A stretch of 64,000 bases of DNA from positions 1 to 64,000 of the forward strand of contig JBEKIF010000010.1 of NCBI GenBank assembly GCA_050011895.1, written 5' to 3'. Under the pieces are notes generated by a model that was not told where the DNA came from, did no database searches, and was given only the letters and a program-made list of their open reading frames with translations. This stretch comes from DATBGO01 sp050011895. GTDB taxonomy: Bacteria; Actinomycetota; Actinomycetes; Streptosporangiales; Streptosporangiaceae. Position 1 is the first letter of the stretch; every line of letters starts with the position of its first letter. Positions 7,912-15,758 of the stretch are shown here, piece by piece. The position numbers and the translations under genes are program-made.

Positions 7912-9468
7912 TCAGGGGGACTGCTCCAGCATCGCCGACCAGGCCGCGGTGAAGGCGGGGAACGTCTTGCCAACCGTTGCCGCGTTATGCACGGTCAGCC
8001 CGGGTACCGCGAGTCCCAGCACGGCCGCGGCCATGACCAGCCGGTGATCGTCGTGGCTGTCGAAGGGGGCGCCCGCTGCGCGCAGCGGCCGCGGCCGGAT
8101 TTCCAGGCCATCGGGGTGCTCGATGACCTCGCCGCCGAAGGCGCCGATCTCGGCCGCCAGCGCCGCGAGCCGGTCGCTCTCGTGCCTGCGCATGTGACCG
8201 ATGCCGGTGAGCGTTGATGGCGAGTCGGCCAGCGCGGCGAGCGCCGCGAGTACCGGCACCGGCTCGGGAATGTCCCGGAGGTCCGCGGTGACGCCGCGGA
8301 TCCGGCCGGTGCCCGTTACCCGCAGCCCCTCGCGAGTCTGCGCGCCCGTCGCGCCCATTGCTTCGAGCACCTCCAGGATCTGCCTGGCAGGCTGGGTGGT
8401 CCGCTCGGGCCAGCCGCGCACCGTCACCGATCCGCCGGTCACGAGAGCCGCGGCGAGGAACGGCACAGCGTTGGACAAATCGGGCTCCACCGCTATCGCC
8501 GACGGCCGAAGCGGGCCAGGGTGCACCCGCCAGATTTTTTTTATAACGGATGACGCGGGCCGGCCGCCGTCCCGGCCCGGGCTCCCGGTCTCCACCTCAG
8601 CGCCCGCATCGCGCAGCATCTGCACGGTCATCGCGATGTGCGGTGCCGAAGGAACCCGGGGACCCTCGTGCCTGATCTCCGCCCCCTTGTCGTACCGCGG
8701 CGCGGCCAGCAGCAGGCCGGAGACCAGCTGGGACGAACCGGAGGCGTCCAGGGTGACGGTGCCGCCGGGGATGGCGCCCCGGCCGCGGACCGTGAACGGG
8801 ATCGCGCCGCGGTCCCCGTCACTGATCAGCGCGCCGAGCTCGCGCAGCGCGCTGATCAGCTGGCCGACCGGCCGCTCCGCGGCCCGGCCGTCCCCGATGA
8901 ACTCCACAGTCGCGCTGGTCAGCGAGGCCACCGGGGGGAGGAAGCGCAGCACGGTCCCGGCGTTGCCGACGTCGATGGTCACGCTGCCTGCGCGCCGCCC
9001 GGGTGTTACCCGCCAGCCAGCCGGCGGCCCGTCCGCCGCCTCGACCAGGCAGCCGAGCGCGCGCAGCCCGTCCGCCATCAGCTGGGTGTCCCTCGCGACC
9101 AGCGGGCCGGTGATCAGCGTGGGGCTGTCCGCGAGCGCGGCCAGGACCAGCGCGCGGTTGGTCATCGACTTGGAACCTGGCACGGCGATCAGCGCTCGCA
9201 CGGGCCGCGTCGCGGCGGGCGCCCGCCAGGGACCGCGGCCGCTGCCTGAGCCGGGTGGCGGACCAGCTGAACGGCCGCCGGGTGCGCTGGCTGGGCCGCC
9301 TTGTGGGCCGGCTGGCGGGTGAGCTGGGCTGCTGGCCGGGCCGTTGGCTGGGCCGGCTGAGCCGCCGGGTGGCCCGCTGCCCGGGCCGGCTGAGCCGCCG
9401 GGTGGCCCGCTGCCCGGGCCGGCTGAGCCGCCGGGTGGCCCGCTGCCTGGCTCCGCTGCCCCGGACAT
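7912..9468 (-). CDS. aroA: 3-phosphoshikimate 1-carboxyvinyltransferase (EPSP synthase)
   Basis: It catalyses the sixth shikimate-pathway step, joining PEP to shikimate-3-phosphate. The catalytic domain starts near residue 88 with LIAVPGSKSMTNRA, then GNAGTVLRF, DGDRGAIPF, DASGSSQLVSGLL, DLSNAVPF and HDDHRLVMAA. ATG 9468 is set by AAGGAG six bases upstream. About 85 extra N-terminal residues rich in Pro and Gly precede the domain; they include three copies of an 11-residue unit SGPPGGSAGPG and have no role in the known fold. Also odd is SVIKKIW, encoded across a run of eight A bases (8535-8542). rsgA follows 38 bases downstream. Confidence 0.93.
   Translation of the reverse strand: MSGAAEPGSGPPGGSAGPGSGPPGGSAGPGSGPPGGSAGPANGPASSPAHPPAGPQGGPASAPGGRSAGPPPGSGSGRGPWRAPAATRPVRALIAVPGSKSMTNRALVLAALADSPTLITGPLVARDTQLMADGLRALGCLVEAADGPPAGWRVTPGRRAGSVTIDVGNAGTVLRFLPPVASLTSATVEFIGDGRAAERPVGQLISALRELGALISDGDRGAIPFTVRGRGAIPGGTVTLDASGSSQLVSGLLLAAPRYDKGAEIRHEGPRVPSAPHIAMTVQMLRDAGAEVETGSPGRDGGRPASSVIKKIWRVHPGPLRPSAIAVEPDLSNAVPFLAAALVTGGSVTVRGWPERTTQPARQILEVLEAMGATGAQTREGLRVTGTGRIRGVTADLRDIPEPVPVLAALAALADSPSTLTGIGHMRRHESDRLAALAAEIGAFGGEVIEHPDGLEIRPRPLRAAGAPFDSHDDHRLVMAAAVLGLAVPGLTVHNAATVGKTFPAFTAAWSAMLEQSP
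9350..9448. repeat. 33-bp tandem repeat, three copies, inside aroA
   Basis: Units 9350-9382, 9383-9415 and 9416-9448 are almost identical. Because 33 is a multiple of three, copy changes would add or remove 11 residues of the N-terminal extension without breaking aroA. Confidence 0.9.
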
Positions 9469-9681
9469 GCGCCGCTCCTTTGTCTTGTTTGTCCCGCCGT
9501 TGTCTTGTTTGTCTTGCCGCCTGGTTGAGGCTATCGGTTGCGAGCGTACTGGCCGGGCGGGCCCGGCCTGGTTCGGCAAAGCCCGGGCCGGCGAGGTTTG
9601 GCAAACCCGGAACTTGGCTATGAACTCGCACAATCTGTGCTTCCCCCAGCCCTGTGATGCGCTCTTGTCAAAGGTGAGGAC

Positions 9682-10437
9682 ATGTGTGGCCGGTATGCCT
9701 CCGCGCGTAAGCGCATAGAGCTCCTTGAGGAGTTCCGTATTGAGCGCGACCGCGTCACCGAGCCGCTCGATCCCGACTACAACGTGGCGCCGACCAAGCC
9801 CGTCTATGCCGTGCTCAGCCGCGCGCCCGGGGCCGCGGCGAATGCAGAGAAAGCCGGCGGGGGGGCGCGTGAGCTGCGGGTCGTTCGCTGGGGCCTGGTG
9901 CCCTCATGGGCGAAGGACCCGTCGATCGGCGGCCGCCTGATCAACGCCCGGGCCGAGACCGTCGATTCCAAGCCGGCCTTCCGTAAGGCGTTTGCCAGGC
10001 GGCGCTGCCTGCTTCCCGCTGACGGCTACTACGAATGGCAGCCCGTTGAGGCTGGCGGGCGCACCGTAAAGCAGCCGTACTTCATCTGCCGCCGGGATGG
10101 CGGCCCGCTGGCCATGGCCGGGATCTATGAGCTGTGGCGGGACCGGGCCCTCCCCGATGATCACGAGCGGGCATGGCTCTGGACAGCCGCGATCATCACG
10201 ACAAACGCACCTGACGAGCTCGGCCGGATCCATGACCGGATGCCGATGATCATCGACGAGAACAGCTGGCCGGACTGGCTCGATCCGGCCAGCGACGATC
10301 CGGCCGACCTGCGCGCGCTGCTGGCGCCCGCGACGGCTGGCGGCCTCGACTGGCGTCCGGTCTCGACCGAGGTCAACTCGGTACGGCACAACGGCCCGGA
10401 GCTGATCGAGCCGATCGAGCTTGCGGACAGGAGGTAG
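9682..10437 (+). CDS. SOS response-associated peptidase (SRAP/YedK/HMCES family)
   Basis: SRAP proteins crosslink their Cys2 to abasic sites in single-stranded DNA, shielding them. The expected residues are present: Cys2 after Met removal (MCGRY), the NARAET motif (88-93) with the conserved Asn, Glu118 in YYEW and His184 in HDRMP. The length of 251 is normal. It is divergent from aroA, with ATG 9682 following AAAGGTGAGG. The position next to aroA matches the mycobacterial arrangement as I recall it. Confidence 0.92.
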   Translation: MCGRYASARKRIELLEEFRIERDRVTEPLDPDYNVAPTKPVYAVLSRAPGAAANAEKAGGGARELRVVRWGLVPSWAKDPSIGGRLINARAETVDSKPAFRKAFARRRCLLPADGYYEWQPVEAGGRTVKQPYFICRRDGGPLAMAGIYELWRDRALPDDHERAWLWTAAIITTNAPDELGRIHDRMPMIIDENSWPDWLDPASDDPADLRALLAPATAGGLDWRPVSTEVNSVRHNGPELIEPIELADRR

Positions 10438-10444
10438 GAACCTG

Positions 10445-10792
10445 ATGAATGTGGCCACTGCTCGCAAGCGCCTGGAGCAGATCCGCGATGGGCTCGACAG
10501 GTCGATCCTGGTGCTGACCGGCGAGCACGAGCACGAGCGGGTACCTGAGTATCCGCAGGACCCGGCCGACGCGGGTGCCAGCCTCGCCGAGACGGAACGC
10601 ACCGAGGCGGTACTCGCGCTCGCCAGGCGGCAACGCTCGGAGGTGAGCGACGCGTTGCTCCGTCTCGACAAGGGAACCTACGGTACCTGCACGGACTGCG
10701 GCTCAGCCGTCCCCGAGGGGCGGCTGGAGGCCAGGCCTGAGGCGGCCCGCTGTGTTGCCTGCCAGGCCAAGCGCGACCGGTTCCACCGGTAG
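10445..10792 (+). CDS. DksA/TraR-type C4 zinc-finger protein
   Basis: 115 residues. An N-terminal helical region is followed by ALLRLDKGTYGTCTDCG and CVACQAKRDRF. The four Cys (82, 85, 103, 106) form the zinc finger. DksA-like proteins act on RNA polymerase at rRNA promoters; short actinobacterial members such as RbpA-unrelated CarD/DksA relatives are poorly characterised. ATG 10445 follows AGGAGG (10429-10434), which lies within the end of the SRAP gene, so the two are probably co-transcribed. The last codons adjoin the sigR promoter. Confidence 0.82.
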   Translation: MNVATARKRLEQIRDGLDRSILVLTGEHEHERVPEYPQDPADAGASLAETERTEAVLALARRQRSEVSDALLRLDKGTYGTCTDCGSAVPEGRLEARPEAARCVACQAKRDRFHR

Positions 10793-10803
10793 GCACGGAT
10801 CAA

Positions 10804-10829
10804 GGAATGAAGGCATGCCGGCGGGTGTT
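10804..10829 (+). promoter_or_regulatory. SigR-type promoter of sigR (GGAAT-N18-GTT)
   Basis: GGAAT at 10804-10808 is followed by exactly 18 bases and GTT at 10827-10829. This is the established SigR/SigH consensus. It begins 12 bases after the upstream gene ends, 52 bases before the sigR ATG, so it most likely gives positive autoregulation during thiol-oxidative stress. Confidence 0.8.
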
Positions 10830-10880
10830 ACACCACCCGTGTCCGTAGCCAGCTGCCAGGTAGATGATGTCTCCGTGGTC

Positions 10881-11612
10881 ATGACGCGAGAGAAGGCTGG
10901 CTCTGGCGTTGTATCCTCCGGCCGAGGCAGTTGGCTTTTCGGCCAGCCGCAGCGGGCGTTCGCGGAGGAGGTGGGTCCGGTCCCTGAGACACTGCAGGAG
11001 CGCAGCGAGCGCTTCTCCCGCGACGTCTTGCCGTACCTCGATCAGCTGTATGCGGCGGCGATGCGGATGACCCGCAATCCGGCCGATGCCGAGGACCTGG
11101 TGCAGGAGACCTTCGCCAAGGCGTATGCGTCCTTCCATCAGTTCCAGGTGGGCACCAACCTGAAGGCCTGGCTGTTCCGGATCCTCACCAACACGTTCAT
11201 CAACTCCTACCGGAAGCGGCAGCGCGAGCCGCAGCGGTCCGGTACCGAGGAGATCGAGGACTGGCAGCTGGCCAGGGCCGCGTCGCACACGTCAGGGGGA
11301 CTGAAGTCCGCTGAGGCCGAGGCGCTCGAGCGGCTACCCGACTCTGACGTCAAGGCGGCGCTGCAGGCGCTGCCGGAGGAATTCCGCATCGCCGTCTACC
11401 TGGCCGACGTCGAAGGCTTCGCTTACAAGGAAATCGCGGACATCATGGGAACCCCGATCGGCACCGTGATGAGCCGGCTGCACCGCGGACGCAGGCAGCT
11501 CCGCGAGATGCTCCAGGACTACGCGGCCGATCAGGGCCTGGTCAGGGCTGCGTCGACCACCCCCGCCGAGGCGTCGTCAGCCGGCGATGCGTCTGGGAAG
11601 GACGCGCAATGA
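10881..11612 (+). CDS. sigR: ECF sigma factor SigR/SigH (disulphide-stress sigma)
   Basis: Region 2 is FSRDVLPYLDQLYAAAMRMT with NPADAEDLVQETFAKAYASF and WLFRILTNTFINSYRKRQRE; region 4 is ALQALPEEFRIAVYLADVEG with YKEIADIMGTPIGTVMSRLH. It belongs to the RsrA-controlled group that turns on thioredoxin, mycothiol and protein quality-control genes when RsrA is oxidised. ATG 10881 gives 243 residues. The conserved part begins only near residue 42, and the frame is open further upstream; S. coelicolor is known to make a longer unstable isoform, so an additional upstream start is possible. It overlaps rsrA by ATGA. Confidence 0.93.
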   Translation: MTREKAGSGVVSSGRGSWLFGQPQRAFAEEVGPVPETLQERSERFSRDVLPYLDQLYAAAMRMTRNPADAEDLVQETFAKAYASFHQFQVGTNLKAWLFRILTNTFINSYRKRQREPQRSGTEEIEDWQLARAASHTSGGLKSAEAEALERLPDSDVKAALQALPEEFRIAVYLADVEGFAYKEIADIMGTPIGTVMSRLHRGRRQLREMLQDYAADQGLVRAASTTPAEASSAGDASGKDAQ

Positions 11613-11890
11613 GCTGCGGAAAACCGCACGACGTGCCCTGTAGCGAGGTGCTCGCGCGCGTGTACTCCTATCTGGACGGCGAGATCGAGGACACCGGATG
11701 CGCCCAGATCCGCCAGCACCTCGATGAGTGCGGTCCGTGCCTGCGGGAGTACGGCCTGGAAGAGGCCGTTAAGCGGCTGGTGCACAAGCACTGCGGCTAC
11801 GAAGATGTGCCGAGCGAGCTGCGGGCCAAAGTCCTGATCCGGATCCAGGCGGTCCGTGCTGAGCTCGAGGTCGAGCTGCGCGTTGAGTAG
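11609..11890 (+). CDS. rsrA: Redox-sensing anti-sigma factor RsrA/RshA
   Basis: 93 residues with a zinc-binding anti-sigma (ZAS) motif: Cys11, His37, Cys41 and Cys44 in the sequence HLDECGPC, the same positions as in S. coelicolor RsrA. Cys62 follows in HKHCGYEDVP. Reduced, zinc-bound protein holds SigR; disulphide formation releases it. The start overlaps the sigR stop by four bases, implying translational coupling and balanced amounts. Confidence 0.95.
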   Translation: MSCGKPHDVPCSEVLARVYSYLDGEIEDTGCAQIRQHLDECGPCLREYGLEEAVKRLVHKHCGYEDVPSELRAKVLIRIQAVRAELEVELRVE

Positions 11891-12072
11891 CGACACTGGC
11901 TTACGTCTTCCGTTTCATAAAATGTCCCATTAGCGGGGGGCTTGCGCCCACCGGGCGATGCAGCGGACGGCAGCGCGAACCTGCTTTGATCGCGTTACTC
12001 TAAGTGGCGGCAACCTAACGGCGCCCGGGCGCGGGGCAATGACCCGGCGCGCGCCATTCGCACCAAGCCGAC

Positions 12073-13473
12073 ATGCGAGGGGTCATGAGCAGCGTCTCCC
12101 GGGCGGCGTGGCTGTACATAGCGGCGGTCGCCGTCGCGGTGGCGGCGGTCGTCTCGCCCAGGCTGCCCGGTGCCATGCACGCGGCGATGGCCGGGACCGC
12201 GCATCCGGCCCCGGCGATCAGCTGGTGGGTTACGCTCGGCGTGCTCATGGCCCTCTTCCTGGTCTGCGACTCGACCCCGACGCAGCTGGGGGCGCGGCAG
12301 TCCGCCTGGTCGCCGAGCTCGTCCGCCACCTTGGCTGCCGTGGTGCTGCTCGGCCCCGTCGGCGCGGCCATGGTGGGGGCAGTCTCGGTGCTGCGGCCCC
12401 GGCGCAAGCTGCTGCTGGCCGAACGGGTGTTCAACGGCGCGATGTACGCGCTCTCTGGCTATCTGGCCGGATGGGCGTTCGTGGCGCTGCACGGCGCGGT
12501 CGGGCTGCCGAGGATCGCTGAATTTCCGGCTATCCTCTGGCCGTTCACGGTGGCCGCCGTCGTGCATGTGCTGGCCAATCAGGGACTGCTGTGGGGCATG
12601 CTGCAGCTGATCGGCGGCGACGGCAGGCCGCGGCGCCGGATCGGGCTTGAGTCCAGCCTGCCGCTGCTGCTGGTGTCCGATCTGGGCTACGCGGCGCTCG
12701 GCCTGGTCATCGCGGCGCTGTGGTCGTTAATGGGCCCGTCAGCGGCCGCCCTGGTGCTGGTCCCGCTGTTCGTGGCGCGCTGGGCGATGGGGCAGTTCGC
12801 TGAGCAGCAGCGCGCCTACGCGGCCACCATGGCCGCGCTCTGCCAGGCCGTGGAGACCAAGGACTTCTACACCCGCGGCCACAGCGACCGGGTCTCCAGG
12901 GGATCCGGGATGATCGCCCGCCAGATCGGCATGCGGGCCGACCGGGCGGAGGCGATCAGGTTCGCCGGCATGCTGCACGACGTTGGCAAGCTGGGCGTGC
13001 CCACCAAGGTGCTGCAGAAGACCGGCGTGCTGACCGAAGAGGAGTACGCGGCCATCCAGCTGCACCCGATGCGCGGCCTGGAGATCGTCAGGGAGATCGG
13101 CTTCCTGAACGAGGCGCTTACCGGAATCATGCATCACCACGAGCGGATCGACGGCCGCGGCTACCCGATGGGCTTCGCCGGTGACGAGATCCCCGAGTTC
13201 GCGCGCATCATCGCAGTTGCCGACGCCTTCGACTCGATGACGTCGACCCGGTCCTACCGGCAGGCGCGCCGGATCGACGACGCGGTCGATGAACTCCGCA
13301 AGGGCTCAGGCACCCAGTTCGATCCGGCACTCGTGGACGCCTTCGTCGCCGCACTGCGGCGGGACGGCTGGCAGCTGCCCGTGTCGCCGCCTGAGCCGCT
13401 CGACCGCGAGATGGTGACGGCGCAGGACCACGATGACCCGACCGCCCCGCTGCGGGTCGTCGAGACCTTCTGA
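12073..13473 (+). CDS. Membrane protein with C-terminal HD-GYP phosphodiesterase domain
   Basis: 466 residues. The first ~240 form six to eight membrane helices (MASE-like, family not identified). The HD-GYP domain begins near AALCQAVETKDFYTRGHSDR, with HD at 302-303 (LHDVGKLGVP) and HHERIDGRGYP at 355-365, so the metal ligands and GYP motif look complete. HD-GYP proteins hydrolyse cyclic di-GMP or related dinucleotides. ATG 12073 is the first start; ATG 12085 is an alternative. A related gene with a damaged HD-GYP domain follows after 15 bases. Confidence 0.88.
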   Translation: MRGVMSSVSRAAWLYIAAVAVAVAAVVSPRLPGAMHAAMAGTAHPAPAISWWVTLGVLMALFLVCDSTPTQLGARQSAWSPSSSATLAAVVLLGPVGAAMVGAVSVLRPRRKLLLAERVFNGAMYALSGYLAGWAFVALHGAVGLPRIAEFPAILWPFTVAAVVHVLANQGLLWGMLQLIGGDGRPRRRIGLESSLPLLLVSDLGYAALGLVIAALWSLMGPSAAALVLVPLFVARWAMGQFAEQQRAYAATMAALCQAVETKDFYTRGHSDRVSRGSGMIARQIGMRADRAEAIRFAGMLHDVGKLGVPTKVLQKTGVLTEEEYAAIQLHPMRGLEIVREIGFLNEALTGIMHHHERIDGRGYPMGFAGDEIPEFARIIAVADAFDSMTSTRSYRQARRIDDAVDELRKGSGTQFDPALVDAFVAALRRDGWQLPVSPPEPLDREMVTAQDHDDPTAPLRVVETF

Positions 13474-13488
13474 CGGCCGGGAGCCGCG

Positions 13489-14787
13489 ATGACGACACGC
13501 CAGCCGGCCGAGCGGTGGGCGTCCTGGCAGGCCCTGGACTCGGGCAGGCTCCTGCTGCTCGCCGCCGCGGGCATGCTGGTCGTGGCCGGGCTCGCGCAAA
13601 CCGCGGCGGTCAAGGTGCAGCAGCCGGTTACCGCGGTGGCCTTCGGCTGCCTGATCGCTTTCGGCGAGCTGCTCAGGCTGAGCCTGCCTGGTAACAGGGA
13701 AGCCGCGCCCATCGCGACGACCGGTGCGCTGGCCTACGCGCTGCTGCTGCATGTCGCCAAGCAGGACGGGAACGTGCCGCCGCATGTCCCCGCACTGCAG
13801 GTGATCGCGGTCACGGCGGTCGGCATGACCCTTGGCGCGCTGCCGCACATCGCGGCCGGCCGGTCGGCGGGCCTGACCGGGATGGCGTCCAGGCTCGTCG
13901 CGGTGGGCTTCGTCGCGTTCATCTTCCGGCCGTTCGCGACCAGCGAGGTTCTTAACGCCCACCGGAACTGGTGGATCGCCCTGTCCGCGATGGCCGTCAC
14001 GGCCGCGCTCGGCTGGCTGGTCGAGGCGGTAATCGGGGCCCTGATCAGGGCGGATGACCTGGGCGCCAGGTTCTCGGTCGCGCTATGGGACGAGATGCGG
14101 GTACTACTGCCGCTCGGCGCGGCGGTCGGGGCCTCCGCGGTGATCACGGTCTTCGCCGCCGAGGTCATGGGACTGTCCGAGCTCGCCGTCTTCATCGGGC
14201 CGCTGCTGGTCACGCAGGTCGCGTTCCGCAGGTATGCCGGGATCCGCGCGACCTACCTGCAGACCGTCCGTGCCCTGGCCAGGGTCACCGAGGTCGGCGG
14301 ATATGTAGAAAGCGGGCATTCCCGGCGGGTCAGCAGGCTCGCGGTCGCCGTCGGGCAGGAACTTGGCATGCCGGAGCACGACCTGCTCGATCTCGAGTAC
14401 GCGGCGCTGATGCACGACATCGGCCAGCTCGCGCTTCCCGACCCGATCCCCGGGGGGGCAACCGTGCTCGTCTCCGCGGCTGATCAGCGGCGCATCGCCG
14501 AGCTCGGCTCGGACGTGATCCGGCAGGCGGGGGTGCTCGACAAGGTGGCGGAACTGGTCCGCTGCCAGAACTGGCCAGCGCGCGGGCATGACCCGGAGCC
14601 GCCCGTGGGCAGCAGGATCATCCGGGCCGCCAACGCATTCGATGACCTGGTCGGCGGGTCGACCGACCGGGACCGCAGCGCGGCGGCGCTGGAGCGGCTG
14701 CGCCTCGATACCGCCGCCGAGTACGACGCCGGGGTCGTCGAGGCGCTCAGCGAGGTCGCGGGACGGCGGCTGGCCAGCCGCCTGTAG
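13489..14787 (+). CDS. Membrane protein with degenerate HD-GYP-like domain
   Basis: 432 residues with the same plan as its upstream neighbour: about seven membrane helices to residue 250, then an HD domain (GHSRRVSRLAVAVGQELGMP, LMHDIGQLALP with HD at 309-310). The HHExxDGxGYP motif is absent; the matching position reads RCQNWPARGHDPEPPVG. Several metal ligands are therefore probably lost, so it may bind rather than cleave a cyclic nucleotide, or regulate the active partner. ATG 13489 follows GGGAG. It likely arose by duplication. Confidence 0.8.
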   Translation: MTTRQPAERWASWQALDSGRLLLLAAAGMLVVAGLAQTAAVKVQQPVTAVAFGCLIAFGELLRLSLPGNREAAPIATTGALAYALLLHVAKQDGNVPPHVPALQVIAVTAVGMTLGALPHIAAGRSAGLTGMASRLVAVGFVAFIFRPFATSEVLNAHRNWWIALSAMAVTAALGWLVEAVIGALIRADDLGARFSVALWDEMRVLLPLGAAVGASAVITVFAAEVMGLSELAVFIGPLLVTQVAFRRYAGIRATYLQTVRALARVTEVGGYVESGHSRRVSRLAVAVGQELGMPEHDLLDLEYAALMHDIGQLALPDPIPGGATVLVSAADQRRIAELGSDVIRQAGVLDKVAELVRCQNWPARGHDPEPPVGSRIIRAANAFDDLVGGSTDRDRSAAALERLRLDTAAEYDAGVVEALSEVAGRRLASRL

Positions 14788-15002
14788 GCTGCCGGACGGG
14801 TCCGAGCCGGTCACGCGACGCCGGCAACGCGGTGCACCCATGCTGAATTGCCGGACATCGCGATTGCCGGACAGCGCGGAGTTCGCCAGCGGCCGCTACG
14901 ATACGTCAGGCATTGCCCGGCTGCGATGATGACGCTGATCGCAGACAATGATGGTGCGCGGTCCCGGCATCGATCGCCGGGCCATGACGCGAGGAGGTGC
15001 GC

Positions 15003-15215
15003 GTGATCGAAGTCCGCGCCGAGATGGTCGCGAACGTGTGGAAGGTGGTTGCCGCCGAGGGCGCTGCGGTGGCCGACGGTGACACGCTCGTCATCCTCGA
15101 ATCGATGAAGATGGAAATCCCGGTCCTGGCCGAGGGATCGGGCACGATCACGAAGCTCGCGGTGGCCGAGGGCGACGTGGTCCAGGAGGGCGACATGATC
15201 GCGGTCATCGAATGA
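15003..15215 (+). CDS. Small stand-alone biotinyl/lipoyl carrier protein (TB7.3-like)
   Basis: A single biotinyl-lipoyl fold of 70 residues. The biotinylation motif is ESMKMEIPVLAE with Lys36 the likely attachment site. It closely resembles the mycobacterial biotinylated protein TB7.3 (VRAEMVANV, GTITKLAVAEGDVVQEGDMI), which likewise lies near the sigH region. I chose GTG 15003 because GAGGAG (14991-14996) gives a normal spacing; GTG 14997 abuts it. Which carboxylase uses it is unknown. It overlaps the next gene by ATGA. Confidence 0.88.
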   Translation: MIEVRAEMVANVWKVVAAEGAAVADGDTLVILESMKMEIPVLAEGSGTITKLAVAEGDVVQEGDMIAVIE

Positions 15216-15637
15216 GGCCGGACACGGGCGCGGCCCTTGCCGTCGGGCTGCGGGCTACCGTACGCGCGGTCGTCACCGAGGACGACACGGCCATGGCGAT
15301 GGGCAGCGGAGCCGTGCCCGTGCTCGCGACGCCGCGGCTGCTCGCGCTCGCCGAGGCGGCCGCGATCGCGGCGATCGCACCGTACCTGGACGAGGCGTCC
15401 ACCTCGGTAGGCACCGCGGCCAGCCTGGAGCACAAGCGGGCCAGCCCGCTGACCGAGGAACTCGTCGTCGAGGCCGAGCTCACCGAGGTCGACGGGGCAC
15501 GGCTGGTGTTCAGCTTCATCGCCCGGGTCTGGAATCCCGCGGAGGATCTGGTGGTCGGCGCGGGCAGCATGGAAAGGGTCGTGGTCGACAGGGAGCGCTT
15601 CGTGGCGCACGCCCGGCCGGCGTCAGTCGCCTCGTGA
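15212..15637 (+). CDS. Hotdog-fold thioesterase, FlK-like
   Basis: 141 residues. TEDDTAMAMGSGAVPVLATP, then LALAEAAAIAAIAPYLDEAS and the C-terminal VGAGSMERVVVDRERF match the FlK-type thioesterase family (fluoroacetyl-CoA thioesterase relatives of wide substrate range). Substrates are probably acyl-CoAs, not fluoroacetyl-CoA specifically. Start ATG 15212 overlaps the stop of the biotinyl protein, so the two are translationally coupled and may serve one acyl-CoA process. Confidence 0.78.
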   Translation: MRPDTGAALAVGLRATVRAVVTEDDTAMAMGSGAVPVLATPRLLALAEAAAIAAIAPYLDEASTSVGTAASLEHKRASPLTEELVVEAELTEVDGARLVFSFIARVWNPAEDLVVGAGSMERVVVDRERFVAHARPASVAS

Positions 15638-15758
15638 TCAGCGGTGCCGGGCGCGTGCCGGGCGGGCCCGTGCCAGGCGGGCGGATCGCTGCCGGTGCCG
15701 GGCGGCACGCACCTGGATTGCCGCGGGCCGGGCCCAGCTGGCAGCGGTCAGCGCGGGC

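Noticed and set aside
8530..8550. Frameshift in aroA at the A8 run
   Set aside because: The frame is continuous through the run, with conserved sequence on both sides.
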